A stretch of DNA of 49,671 bases from Crocinitomix sp. (GCA_013138735.1 WTCE01000058.1:1-49671); one strand, 5' to 3'. Counted from the first letter of the stretch, positions 8,721 to 18,076 are shown. Notes: generated from the letters alone by a model not told the origin. Numbers and translations: made by a program.

Positions 8721-9464
8721 TCATCCCTGAAATTCTTGATAAAGTCGATTCACATGCTGGCGAAACTTCTTCTTTTGACCGCGTTCTTTGCGCTCCATTC
8801 TATCAAATTCGCCGTGCATTTCTACAAGCAATTCAATAGCAGCATCACGCTCACCAATTTCATTTAAAAAATAACAAAACGCAATTCGCTGTGGATAATT
8901 TGAAAACGGACCATCCATATCCTCAAAGGTCGCTCGTGCATCTGCAGTTCTTCCCTCTTTTTGCAAAGCCAATGCATAAGAGATTCTTTTTTCTGAATTC
9001 AAAAACTCTTTATGATTTTTGATCCGCTCGCCAGCCTCAACTGCTTTGGCATAATTCTCATTTAAATAGTAAACTTCAACTAAGTTGCATAGCGTAAAAG
9101 GGTCATCTTTGTTAAATCCTTCCAAGCATGATTCGTACATTTCAATTGCCTCATCAAATCTATTAGCGACAACATATTTATCTGCTAAGTTCGATCGATT
9201 TGCAATAGTGCTGGAGTATTTTACTTCCTTTTCTAATTTTTCAATTTCGTAGTTTGAATTAATCACACCTTTTACTCCTTCTGATAAATCGGCTATGTTT
9301 TTTCTACTATAAAAATGCTCATAGAGATAGATTAAGCAACCGATTAAAGGGAAAAACAGGATCAACCAATACCATTTCTGATCTGATCTTTTTCTATAAG
9401 CATGCAACAAGCAAATCACTTGCAACACAATTATAATTGGAAAAAAACCGTACATGTACATCAT
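8721..9464 (-). CDS. Membrane protein with PLDc_N-like N-terminus and TPR domain
   Basis: The 247-residue protein has two N-terminal membrane segments (about 5-22 and 33-50). The pattern W-LI-FFPLIGCLIYLY resembles the phospholipase-D-nuclease N-terminal (PLDc_N) region. From about residue 90 it continues with helical pairs typical of tetratricopeptide repeats (for example DKYVVANRFDEAIEMYESCL). No catalytic motif is seen, so a scaffolding role at the cytoplasmic membrane is the reasonable inference. It lies 42 bases upstream of the large T9SS protein on the same strand, and it is divergent from asnS. Confidence 0.7.
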   Translation of the reverse strand: MMYMYGFFPIIIVLQVICLLHAYRKRSDQKWYWLILFFPLIGCLIYLYEHFYSRKNIADLSEGVKGVINSNYEIEKLEKEVKYSSTIANRSNLADKYVVANRFDEAIEMYESCLEGFNKDDPFTLCNLVEVYYLNENYAKAVEAGERIKNHKEFLNSEKRISYALALQKEGRTADARATFEDMDGPFSNYPQRIAFCYFLNEIGERDAAIELLVEMHGEFDRMERKERGQKKKFRQHVNRLYQEFQG

Positions 9465-9592
9465 AAAACTGGCACTGAATTGAAGTTCGAATATAATTGG
9501 TTTTTTCTTTCTTAAAAAATATTGACTATAAAATCTTGAATTAATGCCATATAAATAAAGGCTTGAGCGTGTTAGTTATTGCCCAATTTGCT

Positions 9593-9600
9593 TAAATTTG
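9593..9600 (+). promoter_or_regulatory. -7 promoter element of asnS
   Basis: TAAATTTG matches the Bacteroidota -7 consensus TAnnTTTG exactly and lies 20 bases before the ATG at 9621. No TTG at the usual spacing is visible. The element supports the downstream ATG as the start rather than the upstream in-frame TTG at 9579, which would lie in front of the expected transcript. Confidence 0.5.
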
Positions 9601-9620
9601 CTTTTTTCAAATCAATCAAA

Positions 9621-11060
9621 ATGCAACGAATAGAGATTAAAGAATTATTGGCCACGGCAAGCTTTGGCGACAAAGTAAATGTAAAAGGATGGGTAAAGGG
9701 TTTTCGACAAAATCGTTTTATCCAATTAAATGATGGGTCAACAATTAATACTGTACAAGCCGTAATTGATTTTGAGAACACGGATGAAGCTTTGTTGAAA
9801 AGGATCAATACGGGTGCTGCGGTATCAATCATTGGTACCTTAGAGGAATCTCAAGGAGCAGGTCAAAAATTTGATTTAACGGTTGAAAGTCTTGAGATTT
9901 TAGGAGATGCTGATCCGGAAGAGGTGAAGAAAACCATCATATCTCCAAAGGCACATAGTCTTGAAGTTTTAAGAGAACAGGCGCATTTACGTTTTAGAAC
10001 GAATCTATTTGGTGCGGTTTTCAGAATTAGACATGCTACTTCTTTTGCCATTCATAAATACTTTAACGATAAAGGTTATTATCACATTGCAACACCAATT
10101 GTAACGGGTTCTGATGCTGAAGGTGCCGGGGAAATGTTCCGCGTATCAACTTTAGATCCTAAAAATCCACCTTTGGATGAAAACGGTGAGGTTGATTATA
10201 GTCAAGACTTTTTTGGTAAAGAAACGAACTTAACTGTTTCGGGTCAATTAGAGGCGGAATTAGCTGCAATGGCACTCGGAAAAGTCTATACTTTTGGCCC
10301 CACTTTTAGAGCTGAAAACTCGAATACAGCTCGGCATTTAGCGGAGTTTTGGATGGTTGAACCTGAAGTAGCTTTTAATGATATCATAGACAACATGGAT
10401 TTGGCGGAAGATTTTCTGAGCTATATCTGTCAATATGTAATGGACAATTGTGCGGATGATATTCAGTTTTTAAATGACCGTGAATTAAAAGAAGATTCTA
10501 AAAAGCCAATGGTTGATCGGAATCCAATGTCTTTAATTGAACGCTTAACATTTGTTATTGAGAATGATTTTGAGCGCATTACTTATACTGAGGCGATTGA
10601 CTTATTGCGCAACTCAAAACCGTATAAAAAGAAAAAATTCAAGTACCCAGTTGAATGGGGAACTGATTTACAAAGTGAACACGAGCGCTTTTTAGTTGAA
10701 AAGCACTTTAAAAAACCTGTTATTATTCGTGATTATCCAGCGTCATTCAAAGCATTTTATATGCGTTTAAATGAGGATGGAAAAACCGTTGGTGCCATGG
10801 ATATTTTATTCCCTGGTATTGGTGAAATTATTGGCGGATCGCAGCGTGAAGAGCGTTATGAGGTGCTACTTGAAAAATGCAAAGCATTCGACATTCCAGA
10901 AGAGGAAATGTGGTGGTATTTAGATTCTCGTAAATTTGGTACAGCACCACATTCTGGTTTTGGACTAGGTTTTGAAAGAATGGTGATGTTCACAACTGGT
11001 ATGTCAAATATAAGAGACGTAATCCCTTTCCCAAGAACTCCCGGCCGCGCAGAATTCTAG
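9621..11060 (+). CDS. asnS: Asparaginyl-tRNA synthetase
   Basis: This class IIb aminoacyl-tRNA synthetase charges tRNA-Asn in the cytoplasm. It has an N-terminal OB-fold anticodon-binding domain (about 1-105, [13 protein letters not shown]) followed by the catalytic core. Motif 2 is [16 protein letters not shown] and motif 3 is [12 protein letters not shown] near the C-terminus; the [12 protein letters not shown] stretch is typical of AsnRS. The chosen ATG gives 479 residues, close to the usual 460-480. An in-frame TTG 42 bases upstream was rejected because a -7 element lies between the two and the extra residues are not part of the OB fold. A short hairpin with a T run overlaps the stop codon. 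Confidence 0.97.
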   Translation: MQRIEIKELLATASFGDKVNVKGWVKGFRQNRFIQLNDGSTINTVQAVIDFENTDEALLKRINTGAAVSIIGTLEESQGAGQKFDLTVESLEILGDADPEEVKKTIISPKAHSLEVLREQAHLRFRTNLFGAVFRIRHATSFAIHKYFNDKGYYHIATPIVTGSDAEGAGEMFRVSTLDPKNPPLDENGEVDYSQDFFGKETNLTVSGQLEAELAAMALGKVYTFGPTFRAENSNTARHLAEFWMVEPEVAFNDIIDNMDLAEDFLSYICQYVMDNCADDIQFLNDRELKEDSKKPMVDRNPMSLIERLTFVIENDFERITYTEAIDLLRNSKPYKKKKFKYPVEWGTDLQSEHERFLVEKHFKKPVIIRDYPASFKAFYMRLNEDGKTVGAMDILFPGIGEIIGGSQREERYEVLLEKCKAFDIPEEEMWWYLDSRKFGTAPHSGFGLGFERMVMFTTGMSNIRDVIPFPRTPGRAEF

Positions 11061-11076
11061 CAGCTAGCTGCTTTTT
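11059..11076 (+). terminator. Short intrinsic terminator after asnS
   Basis: AGCAG and CTGCT with a CTAG loop form a small palindrome (11059-11072) that starts inside the asnS stop codon, and its last T opens a five-T run. The stem is only 5-7 bp, so efficiency is uncertain. Confidence 0.5.
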
Positions 11077-11219
11077 ACTGTTCGTTTTGACTTTTAGGGA
11101 TGCTTTTTGGCGTGGACGGCTGAGCCATCTTTTCTGTTAGATTTGAATTGGTTTGTGTTTGAATAAAAATATGAAATCGCGGGTTTCGTTTCTCTTTATT
11201 AGATATTTAAAATGCACTT

Positions 11220-11576
11220 ATGAAAAAAATATATTACCTCAAGACTTGTTCCACTTGTCAACGGATCATGAAAGAATGGAATGTGGATGACAGCTTTGAA
11301 TTGCAAAATATCAAAGTGGAAAAGATGACTGAGGAACAGGTAGATCAAATGATTGAAATGGCTGGAAGTGCAGCGGCATTATTCTCTAAACGCTCTCAAA
11401 AATTCCGCGCAATGGGTTTACATGAACGTGAAGTGTCTGAAGCAGAAATGCGCCAACTTATTTTGGATGAATATACTTTTTTGAGTCGCCCGGTGCTGCT
11501 ATTAGGTGATTCCATTTTTGTTGGCAATTCTAAAAAAGTGGTGGCTGCAGCGGCAGAAGCATTAGGCGCCCAGTAA
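11220..11576 (+). CDS. ArsC/Spx-family thioredoxin-fold protein
   Basis: The small cytosolic protein (118 residues) is of the arsenate reductase (ArsC)/Spx family. The N-terminus YYLKTCSTCQRI carries the C-x-x-C pair (Cys10, Cys13) on the first strand of a thioredoxin-like fold. The C-terminal part (LSRPVLLLGDSIFVGNSKK) matches the family's conserved cis-Pro region. Members act either as glutaredoxin-linked arsenate reductases or as regulators. No arsenic resistance genes are nearby, so an arsenate role is not supported by context. An EamA transporter starts 28 bases downstream and may share the transcript. Confidence 0.85.
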   Translation: MKKIYYLKTCSTCQRIMKEWNVDDSFELQNIKVEKMTEEQVDQMIEMAGSAAALFSKRSQKFRAMGLHEREVSEAEMRQLILDEYTFLSRPVLLLGDSIFVGNSKKVVAAAAEALGAQ

Positions 11577-11604
11577 TTTAGGAAAGTCAATCGATCAATA
11601 AATC

Positions 11605-12516
11605 ATGCGCCCCTTAATCAAATCACACATAGCCTTATTCGTTCTTAATTTAATGTATGGGGCAAACTATGTTGTTGCCAAAGGCTTAATGCCAAATGTG
11701 ATTGGTGCAAATGGATTTATATTACTTCGCGTTGGAGGTGCGGCGGTTCTTTTTTGGCTGCTTTTTAGCGCAAAATTTGAAAAAGTTACGAAAAAGGATT
11801 TAGGTCTTCTAGCCATTTGTGCCTTATTTGGTGTGGCCGTAAATCAACTCTTTTTCTTTAATGGCTTAATGCGAACTTCACCGGTTAACGCATCAGTGAT
11901 AATGACCACCTCACCAATAATGGTCTTTATTTTATCCTTAATTCTACTCAAAGAAAAGCCCAATGCCATAAAAATTGTGGGCTTAATTATAGGTGCAGCT
12001 GGGTCTATCATTTTCACCTTACAAGGTAGTTTCAGTGGTGATTCAAGTTTATTGGGAGACTTCTTTATTTTCATGAATGCCGCCTCCTACTCGCTTTATT
12101 TAGTGCTGGTTAAACCGCTCATGGCAAAATACAAACCCTTAACTGTTATCACTTGGATCTTTACATTTGGACTAATCTATGTCTTGTGTTGGCCTATGAG
12201 CAGTAATGAATTGTTGGCTACTGAATTTACAAGCATCTCAACAGAAGCAGCTATAAGACTAACTTTTGTCGTTGTTTGTGTTACTTTTTTACCTTACCTA
12301 TTAATGGTTTATGCCATGAAAAGAGTTAGCCCTGCAATAGGTAGTACCTACATTTATTTGCAACCGCTTTTGGCCGCTTTCTTTATTTATATTTTTTGGT
12401 TGTTTGGATTGGAGAACTATACACAGGATATAACCTTGCCTAAAATATTGGCAGCATTACTCATATTTTTAGGAGTGTATTTGGTAATTAAGCCAAATAA
12501 ATCAGTATCGAACTAA
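11605..12516 (+). CDS. EamA-family (DMT superfamily) transporter
   Basis: The 303-residue inner-membrane protein has about ten hydrophobic segments arranged as two EamA repeats (about 8-140 and 150-295). It opens with the characteristic LNLMYGANYVVAKGL. The end of repeat 1 (NASVIMTTSPIMVFILS, LLKEKP) and the end of repeat 2 (IGSTYIYLQPLLAAFF) fit the family. Members export or import small metabolites such as amino acids or nucleosides; the substrate cannot be read from sequence. It lies just downstream of the ArsC/Spx-like gene on the same strand. Confidence 0.92.
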   Translation: MRPLIKSHIALFVLNLMYGANYVVAKGLMPNVIGANGFILLRVGGAAVLFWLLFSAKFEKVTKKDLGLLAICALFGVAVNQLFFFNGLMRTSPVNASVIMTTSPIMVFILSLILLKEKPNAIKIVGLIIGAAGSIIFTLQGSFSGDSSLLGDFFIFMNAASYSLYLVLVKPLMAKYKPLTVITWIFTFGLIYVLCWPMSSNELLATEFTSISTEAAIRLTFVVVCVTFLPYLLMVYAMKRVSPAIGSTYIYLQPLLAAFFIYIFWLFGLENYTQDITLPKILAALLIFLGVYLVIKPNKSVSN

Positions 12517-12538
12517 ATCAAACTACCAATAATTTCAG

Positions 12539-12546
12539 TAGATTTG
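12539..12546 (+). promoter_or_regulatory. -7 promoter element of the biotin carrier gene
   Basis: TAGATTTG matches TAnnTTTG exactly and lies 19 bases before the ATG at 12566. No TTG at proper spacing is seen, so this is a half-supported promoter. Confidence 0.4.
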
Positions 12547-12565
12547 AAACAGAAAATTTGCAATT

Positions 12566-13030
12566 ATGTTGAATACTATTCATACAGTTGACTTGGAAAG
12601 TGCTTTAGGCAACTTGGAACTTATTAAATTGGGCGAGGATGTCTATGAAATCAGTTCTCCTAATAATAAGTCAATAGTATTAGAATTACTCTCAATTGAC
12701 TTGGCCTTAAAAACAATCACGATTCGACATCAGCATGCAGTTCATGATTTAACCTTTAAAGACAATTTAGATTTAGTCTTAGATAAAATGGGGATTAAAC
12801 GCGCAGTAGATACGGTAAGTACTGACATTAAAGCACCCATGCCCGGAAAAGTCATTGACATTATTGTGGCAGAAGGTGATTCCGTGACTAAAGGAGATGG
12901 CATTCTAATTTTAGAGGCTATGAAAATGGAAAATGTGCTGAAAGCTGAGCACGATTGCACGATTAAAAAAATCTTGATCTCCACTGGCATTAGTGTTGAA
13001 AAAGCACAGGTTTTAATTGAATTAGCATAG
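12566..13030 (+). CDS. Biotin carboxyl carrier protein of an acyl-CoA carboxylase
   Basis: The C-terminal half (about 88-154) is a biotinyl domain with APMPGK and the biotinylation motif EAMKMEN; Lys120 is the expected biotin site. The N-terminal 85 residues are the small beta-rich domain usual in carrier subunits of Bacteroidota propionyl/acyl-CoA carboxylases. The protein would carry carboxybiotin between a biotin carboxylase and a carboxyltransferase. Neither partner is nearby, so its complex is encoded elsewhere. It has its own -7 element, and a 7-bp hairpin follows. The biotinyl call is firm; the partner enzyme is inference. Confidence 0.92.
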   Translation: MLNTIHTVDLESALGNLELIKLGEDVYEISSPNNKSIVLELLSIDLALKTITIRHQHAVHDLTFKDNLDLVLDKMGIKRAVDTVSTDIKAPMPGKVIDIIVAEGDSVTKGDGILILEAMKMENVLKAEHDCTIKKILISTGISVEKAQVLIELA

Positions 13031-13065
13031 ATCTCTATAGCCTTTCTTATTTATTTTTCAGGCAG

Positions 13066-13086
13066 TTAACCTCGTTCTTAGGTTAA
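13066..13086 (+). terminator. Possible hairpin terminator after the biotin carrier gene
   Basis: TTAACCT (13066-13072) and AGGTTAA (13080-13086) are perfect inverse copies with a 7-base loop. They lie 36 bases after the stop. The following sequence is only moderately T-rich, so it could instead be a protein-binding palindrome ahead of the patatin gene. Confidence 0.4.
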
Positions 13087-13132
13087 GTGTTTCAATTAAT
13101 TGTTAATTTAGGTGATACCTAATTTAAATGCT

Positions 13133-15616
13133 ATGAACCCCAAATCATCAAAAAAGAACGTCATAATTATATTGTGCGTCACGGCTTTACTTGCCGTACT
13201 ATTTACAGAAATGACCTTTTACGGAGAGGCAAAAGTTCTCTCAACAATAATTGGAGCAGTACTACTTGGTGGCATTGCACTGATCATTATTGCCAATATT
13301 ATTAAGAAGTACCTTCCCACCAAATGGGGGAAATGGATTACCAATAAATTGGGCGTCTTTATCTTTTTTGATTATGTGGCACATGAACTCTTAGAAAATC
13401 GCGTTGGAATCATTATTTCAGTTGTGCTTTTAGGCTTATTTGCCGGCATGGAGCAAGCGCAAGAATTGCTCTTGCATCTTTCTGAAAATAAACTGGGACC
13501 ACCGGTATTTTTTGGTTTACTATTGCTCTTGGCATTGCTCAATTGGTATTGGGTGCGCTTTACATATATCGCAAATGTAAAAGCAATTGATTGGCCCAAT
13601 TTTTTGTCGCAAAGCTTTAAAATGCATCTACAAGAGAAGGATCGAGAGGTTAATCATATTCGAGCAATATTACCCAAATTCATAGGATTGATTATCATCC
13701 TTATTCCAACGTTTTTTATCCTCATTTTATATTTGAGAAATGTTGGATCTGATCATGATGCACTCGCTGTGGTTGGCACAGCACTTTTCTATTGGTCACT
13801 CATGATAATTTGCTATGCTTTTGCAAAAGTTTCTTTTTATCAGGTGATTAAAGATTTGATTACAAAAAGAAAATGGATTTTATGGACTGTACTTGGCGTT
13901 CTTGTTGGTTTCACAGTAATGCTTGCTGCTTGGAATGATACGGAGTCTCCTAAAAAGATTCCTTATTTATACTTATCAGGCGGTGTAATTGCCATTCTTT
14001 ATTTCCTATTCGCTTCCATGGAAATTGAAAAAATCCTCTTGAAGTCTTTTCGGCTTATTCAAAGTAAAAACCGTCTTAATTTTGCCATATTTTGGGGCGC
14101 TATCGTCACCTTGTGCTTTTTCATTTTATTCAATTTTTTACCGCTTCTAATTCCAATTAACGGTTTATCTATTTTATTAGCAGGACTTGTTTTTTATACA
14201 TTCATGGCATATATGCTGATTATAATTGGCGGTAGAAATAAATTGCCAGTCTTAACTTTGATTGTTGTTGGCGGCGTAATTTCATCAATCATAGTAGCAC
14301 CCGGCAGCTCCTTACATGACGTAAGATTATCTCCAAAATCGCAGTTTAACGTTCAAGAACGCGCCACAATAGATGAATATGTTGCGGCTTGGTTTGAAGA
14401 TCATGCAACCGACATCCAAAACTATGGTCAAAAATATCCCATTGTATTTGTTTCGGCTGAAGGTGGCGGATCGCGTGCAGCATTTTGGACACTCATGGCC
14501 CACAATGCCATGGAAGAGAGTGTGGACAATTATTACGATCATATTTTTTCGTTGAGTGGTGCATCTGGCGGAAATACGGGTAACTCATTTTATGTTGCTT
14601 ATCATGACGTCGCAGATGAAACAGACAATGTTGCAGAAATGGCGAATGAAGTATTTAAAAATGATTTTGTATCCACTGATATTGGCTTACTGTTTGGTAG
14701 AGATTCTTGGCAAAGTATTGTTGGTTCTGGCCGCTTTTATGATCGATCCGAATTTTTACAACAAAGATGGGAAGATGCCTTGTCTGGCTATTTTAACGGT
14801 AATTTTAATGGGGATGTTAATCCGCTACAACGCGAATTTTTATCGTTTTGGTATGATCAAAATAATCAACTCAAATTTGATCACCCCTTGTTCTTATTAC
14901 ATACAACACATGTTCAAACGGGCGATCATGCTACCATGAGTGCCGTGCAACTGAATAATTTTATTCCGCAAAACATGGATTTATTGGAACGTACTGATAC
15001 TATTTTGAATAAAACGATTCCCTTAAGTTCTGGCGCATTAATGAATGCCCGTTTTCCTTTGGTGTGCCCTTCTGGTAAAATTCCAGATGTAGGTAACTTT
15101 GTGGATGCTGGTTATTACGACAATTTCGGTGCTGCAGAAACCCGTGCTGCAATGAAAAGTGTAATCAAGTTCTTGGCAGATTCTTCAAACAATTACAATG
15201 CCGCCGATTTTGAAATTGTTCATTTAGTCTTTAGAAATGGCTTACCTAATGACGAAACTGGAGAATATATGGCCGTTCGAAGCAATAGAACAGCAAAAGG
15301 AGCAAAAAATGAGGCTTATATTCCATTTAGTCCTGTTGCGGAACAACTTGTTCCAGTAATAGCGCTTTCAGGTGCTGCTTTTGCGCATCCTAATAGAGAA
15401 CTGGCAGAAGCGGAGTATTTGGCTAACACCACGTTTTATTTTGACTTAAAACGAATGGAAGTTGACTATGGCGGTGAACGAATAAAACCTATTCTTCCAC
15501 TTTCGCGTCATTTATCCGATTTAGCCCGTCTTTCTATGGAGATTTGTATCCAAGATATTATGGATACCCAAATGGATGATTTACTGAAACTATTTGCGCC
15601 GAAGCAACCGGATTAG
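13133..15616 (+). CDS. Polytopic membrane protein fused to a patatin-like phospholipase
   Basis: With the ATG start the protein has 827 residues; a GTG 21 bases upstream is the alternative. About ten hydrophobic segments fill residues 8-400. A patatin domain follows. It has the oxyanion motif GGGSR (444-448), the nucleophile motif GASGG with Ser478, and the catalytic Asp in VDAGYYDNFG (Asp658). All residues of the Ser-Asp dyad are present, so lipid acyl hydrolase activity is expected, at the membrane surface. The canonical patatin domain is usually soluble or followed by a surface barrel, so a long N-terminal membrane region is less common. Neighbours give no clear pathway, and substrate and topology are unknown. 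Confidence 0.88.
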   Translation: MNPKSSKKNVIIILCVTALLAVLFTEMTFYGEAKVLSTIIGAVLLGGIALIIIANIIKKYLPTKWGKWITNKLGVFIFFDYVAHELLENRVGIIISVVLLGLFAGMEQAQELLLHLSENKLGPPVFFGLLLLLALLNWYWVRFTYIANVKAIDWPNFLSQSFKMHLQEKDREVNHIRAILPKFIGLIIILIPTFFILILYLRNVGSDHDALAVVGTALFYWSLMIICYAFAKVSFYQVIKDLITKRKWILWTVLGVLVGFTVMLAAWNDTESPKKIPYLYLSGGVIAILYFLFASMEIEKILLKSFRLIQSKNRLNFAIFWGAIVTLCFFILFNFLPLLIPINGLSILLAGLVFYTFMAYMLIIIGGRNKLPVLTLIVVGGVISSIIVAPGSSLHDVRLSPKSQFNVQERATIDEYVAAWFEDHATDIQNYGQKYPIVFVSAEGGGSRAAFWTLMAHNAMEESVDNYYDHIFSLSGASGGNTGNSFYVAYHDVADETDNVAEMANEVFKNDFVSTDIGLLFGRDSWQSIVGSGRFYDRSEFLQQRWEDALSGYFNGNFNGDVNPLQREFLSFWYDQNNQLKFDHPLFLLHTTHVQTGDHATMSAVQLNNFIPQNMDLLERTDTILNKTIPLSSGALMNARFPLVCPSGKIPDVGNFVDAGYYDNFGAAETRAAMKSVIKFLADSSNNYNAADFEIVHLVFRNGLPNDETGEYMAVRSNRTAKGAKNEAYIPFSPVAEQLVPVIALSGAAFAHPNRELAEAEYLANTTFYFDLKRMEVDYGGERIKPILPLSRHLSDLARLSMEICIQDIMDTQMDDLLKLFAPKQPD

Positions 15617-15628
15617 GTCGATTACTAA

Positions 15629-15761
15629 GGAATTGAAGCTTGATTTTATTGAGCGTAGTTTTTATCTTTTAATTTTTTTCCAAACGCTTTCGAGCAGACC
15701 TTTTTTGGTTTACCGAAAGCTTTGCTGAAGGTAAACGCCGAGTAGCTTCGTTGTGAATTCC
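15629..15761. repeat. Nested inverted repeats at a convergent gene junction
   Basis: GTTTACC (15708-15714) pairs with GGTAAAC (15730-15736). Outside it, GGAATT plus GAAGCT (15629-15640) are mirrored by AGCTTC (15744-15749) and AATTCC (15756-15761). No strong T run follows, so it is not a classical terminator. It fills the gap between the patatin gene and the converging lipoprotein gene. Confidence 0.4.
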
Positions 15762-15766
15762 ATTTC

Positions 15767-16339
15767 TTAGTTCTTTATTTTGTCTAAATCCCTTAAATAG
15801 TGAAGTAACGTGCTTATACAGGCAATCTCAAATCCGTATGTTCCACCTAGTTTTCGAGTCTGTTCTCCATTTTTAATTTCAATCCACTCAGCTCCAGCAT
15901 CAGCGCAATCTCCACAGCCTAAATATTCATCAAAATCAATAAATTCTTCGTAATTAACGGAAGCAATTAACTCATTATAAGTCGAATCTTCAATACTGGA
16001 ATACTCAATAATCTCTTTATTATCAGACCAACGAAATTTGGTGTTTAAAATACCTTTGGACGTGAATTCTATTTTTGATTTACAAAAGCCGAAGCATTCT
16101 CCAGAAGAATAGCCATATTCAATTCTATAGGAATCTTCAGCGTTTCTAACCAAATCTATTTCATGAGTTTGAGCGGGAACATAATCTTTAAGTGTTTCGT
16201 CCGTTTCTAATGGTGACGGCGCAAATTTGGATTCGGATAAAAATTGGTTTTCTATATGCCTATGTGAATATTCAGGTTCAGTTTCAGTATTGCATGAAAG
16301 AATAAATCCTATTATAAAAAGTATTGGAGAAAATCTCAT
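15767..16339 (-). CDS. Lipoprotein, DUF6438-like
   Basis: The 190-residue protein has a signal peptide and lipobox ILSC (Cys16). The segment GECFGFCKSKIEFTSKG resembles the CFGxCPxY hallmark of DUF6438 lipoproteins. It is followed by a CGDCADAGAEW motif, a strand region and a C-terminal helix (ISTLLHYLRDL). The plan (strands, acidic C-x-x-C loop, strand, helix) is similar to that of the lipoprotein array at 1286-3873. It is probably a periplasm- or surface-facing lipoprotein. It lies 51 bases downstream of the OmpA-domain gene on the same strand. The lipoprotein call is good; the DUF link is tentative. Confidence 0.7.
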   Translation of the reverse strand: MRFSPILFIIGFILSCNTETEPEYSHRHIENQFLSESKFAPSPLETDETLKDYVPAQTHEIDLVRNAEDSYRIEYGYSSGECFGFCKSKIEFTSKGILNTKFRWSDNKEIIEYSSIEDSTYNELIASVNYEEFIDFDEYLGCGDCADAGAEWIEIKNGEQTRKLGGTYGFEIACISTLLHYLRDLDKIKN

Positions 16340-16390
16340 AATTTATTCTTTAAGCCTGTTCAAGCCAACCTTAATAGACAACAGCTATCT

Positions 16391-18076
16391 CTAACTATCC
16401 AATTTCTTTAATTCTTCTTGCAGTTCTTTAATGCTTACTGCTCGAAACTCTGACGCAGGTGCCTTTTCTCTTGTAGTTGTTTCATGTAAACTAATATAAG
16501 CTTGTCCTTGCACATATTTTAATGCCATTAGCCAAACACTATAATCGGGTGGAATCTTTGCGTACCCAAACACTTTATTATAAGAACCTGGCGCCATGAT
16601 TGATCTGCGATCGCGAAAAACGAGCTTACAATCAAAGTCAGTATTAAAAGGAACATCTGTTAGCATGGTTATCTTCTCACTCATTGGAAAACTTGAAAAA
16701 GCATCACAATTAATCCAACCCATTGTGTTAATACGTGCCGTATAATATTTTAAATCTGCGGCCGAACCTGTTCCGTCTGCCAGTTTATTTTCAATATTTT
16801 CAAACCCTAGTCTTTGTCTTTCCGCCTCTAATTTCATGAGCGTATCTTGGTAATCTCGATAATTGGTTACGCCATATTTCTCAAATTCATCCAATTGTTG
16901 TTTCATCATCTCCTGTCGCACGCGCATTAATGTGTCATTTAGTTCTTTATAGGTACTTACCTTATAATATTCCATCAATTCTATGCATTGATATGGATAA
17001 GGTTCTTGCCTGAAATAATCAGGCTCCTTCGATTTTAAAGATTTTTGGCATTTTCTAAATTCCCTATTCTCCATTTTTATGGCATAATTCGTAGCACCTC
17101 TCATGGTTCTACCTAATCTTCCAATTCTACAAAAAAGGCCACATTTTACGCATGGCGGTGGCGGTTCTTCATAATTAGAAGAATCACACCAATCATAAGG
17201 AAACCCAAAATTAAACATCCAAAAACTACTGCCATTTCTTGCTGGTGCCCAATCCATATGATTTGTTGTCGCATTTCGTGCACCCGTAAATAATTGCATG
17301 TCTGCTCGCAAGGTATCGGTCGGAATCATTATGGTTAACTCCGTTCCTTTCTTTAAATATATGCTATTGCCATCCTGGTCAGTGGCCTCGGTATATACCA
17401 TGCCTGCGGTTTCTAGTAAGCGTCCGTCTGAGGTTGTTGAAAGGTTTTCAAGGAGCATGTCTGAAAGCTTATAAACCTCTTTGGTTTTCAATAGAATACA
17501 ATCCTTAGATTGAGTTTTGAATGAACCTGCCGGAACTACAATCACAGTTCCTTGATCTAATGTTAAAATTGTATCCCGATTTGGATTAATGCAAAACGTT
17601 TGTTTTTGCTGTTCTAATAAATTATATAAATCTTGAATAGAACTTGCCGCAATTGCTTCGGGTTTTTGCCATACAATTTCTACACGGCGATTTTGCTCTT
17701 TATCTGTGTCATTCTTATTCGCATTCAATGGGTTTTTCTCCCCTTTATAATCAACCGTAATTTTATCCTTTGAACAACCCAATTCAATCAGTTGATTCCG
17801 CACAAACTCAACTCTCTTCTTCGATAGTTTAGAATTGTAGGTGTCTGAGCCATCCGCATCTGTATGACCAATCAATTGAATACTTATTGCATTATTCAAA
17901 TCGAATTTGAACAATTGCTTCAATTTTGTTTGTTCTTGTGTTGCCAAGGATGCTACGTCAACTTCAAAATGAACATTTGCCTTATTCTGTGCCCATAATC
18001 CAAGGCTTAAAAAAAGGAAAATGATGGTTAAAAAATTTGAGCTAGAATTGACGGTAGGAATTTGATTACGCTTCAT
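16391..18076 (-). CDS. OmpA-domain envelope protein with an additional secreted module
   Basis: After a signal peptide (about 13-30) the 561-residue protein has an OmpA-like peptidoglycan-binding domain at about 33-137, with IQLIGHTDADGSDTYN, LSKKRVEFVRNQL and NRRVEI. Placing OmpA at the N-terminus is unusual. Residues about 165-275 (TVIVVPAGSF, TKEVYKLSDML, LLETAGMVYTEA, LKKGTELTIMIP) form a module also seen in the protein at 25080. The remaining half is Cys- and charge-rich with no known domain (CVKCGLFC, a helical region at about 370-420). It would act in the periplasm or at the outer membrane, tethered to peptidoglycan. Confidence 0.82.
   Translation of the reverse strand: MKRNQIPTVNSSSNFLTIIFLFLSLGLWAQNKANVHFEVDVASLATQEQTKLKQLFKFDLNNAISIQLIGHTDADGSDTYNSKLSKKRVEFVRNQLIELGCSKDKITVDYKGEKNPLNANKNDTDKEQNRRVEIVWQKPEAIAASSIQDLYNLLEQQKQTFCINPNRDTILTLDQGTVIVVPAGSFKTQSKDCILLKTKEVYKLSDMLLENLSTTSDGRLLETAGMVYTEATDQDGNSIYLKKGTELTIMIPTDTLRADMQLFTGARNATTNHMDWAPARNGSSFWMFNFGFPYDWCDSSNYEEPPPPCVKCGLFCRIGRLGRTMRGATNYAIKMENREFRKCQKSLKSKEPDYFRQEPYPYQCIELMEYYKVSTYKELNDTLMRVRQEMMKQQLDEFEKYGVTNYRDYQDTLMKLEAERQRLGFENIENKLADGTGSAADLKYYTARINTMGWINCDAFSSFPMSEKITMLTDVPFNTDFDCKLVFRDRRSIMAPGSYNKVFGYAKIPPDYSVWLMALKYVQGQAYISLHETTTREKAPASEFRAVSIKELQEELKKLDS

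Noticed and set aside
9579-9620. TTG start extending asnS by 14 residues
   Set aside because: A consensus -7 element lies within this stretch, so transcription probably begins after it; family N-termini fit the ATG at 9621.
13112-13132. Upstream GTG start of the patatin fusion gene
   Set aside because: The ATG at 13133 gives a normal basic start before the first membrane span; the extra seven residues add nothing.
14373-14939. Two consecutive open frames in another plus-strand frame inside the patatin gene
   Set aside because: They overlap the catalytic domain, which has intact motifs; the alternative products have no domain and begin without a supporting leader.
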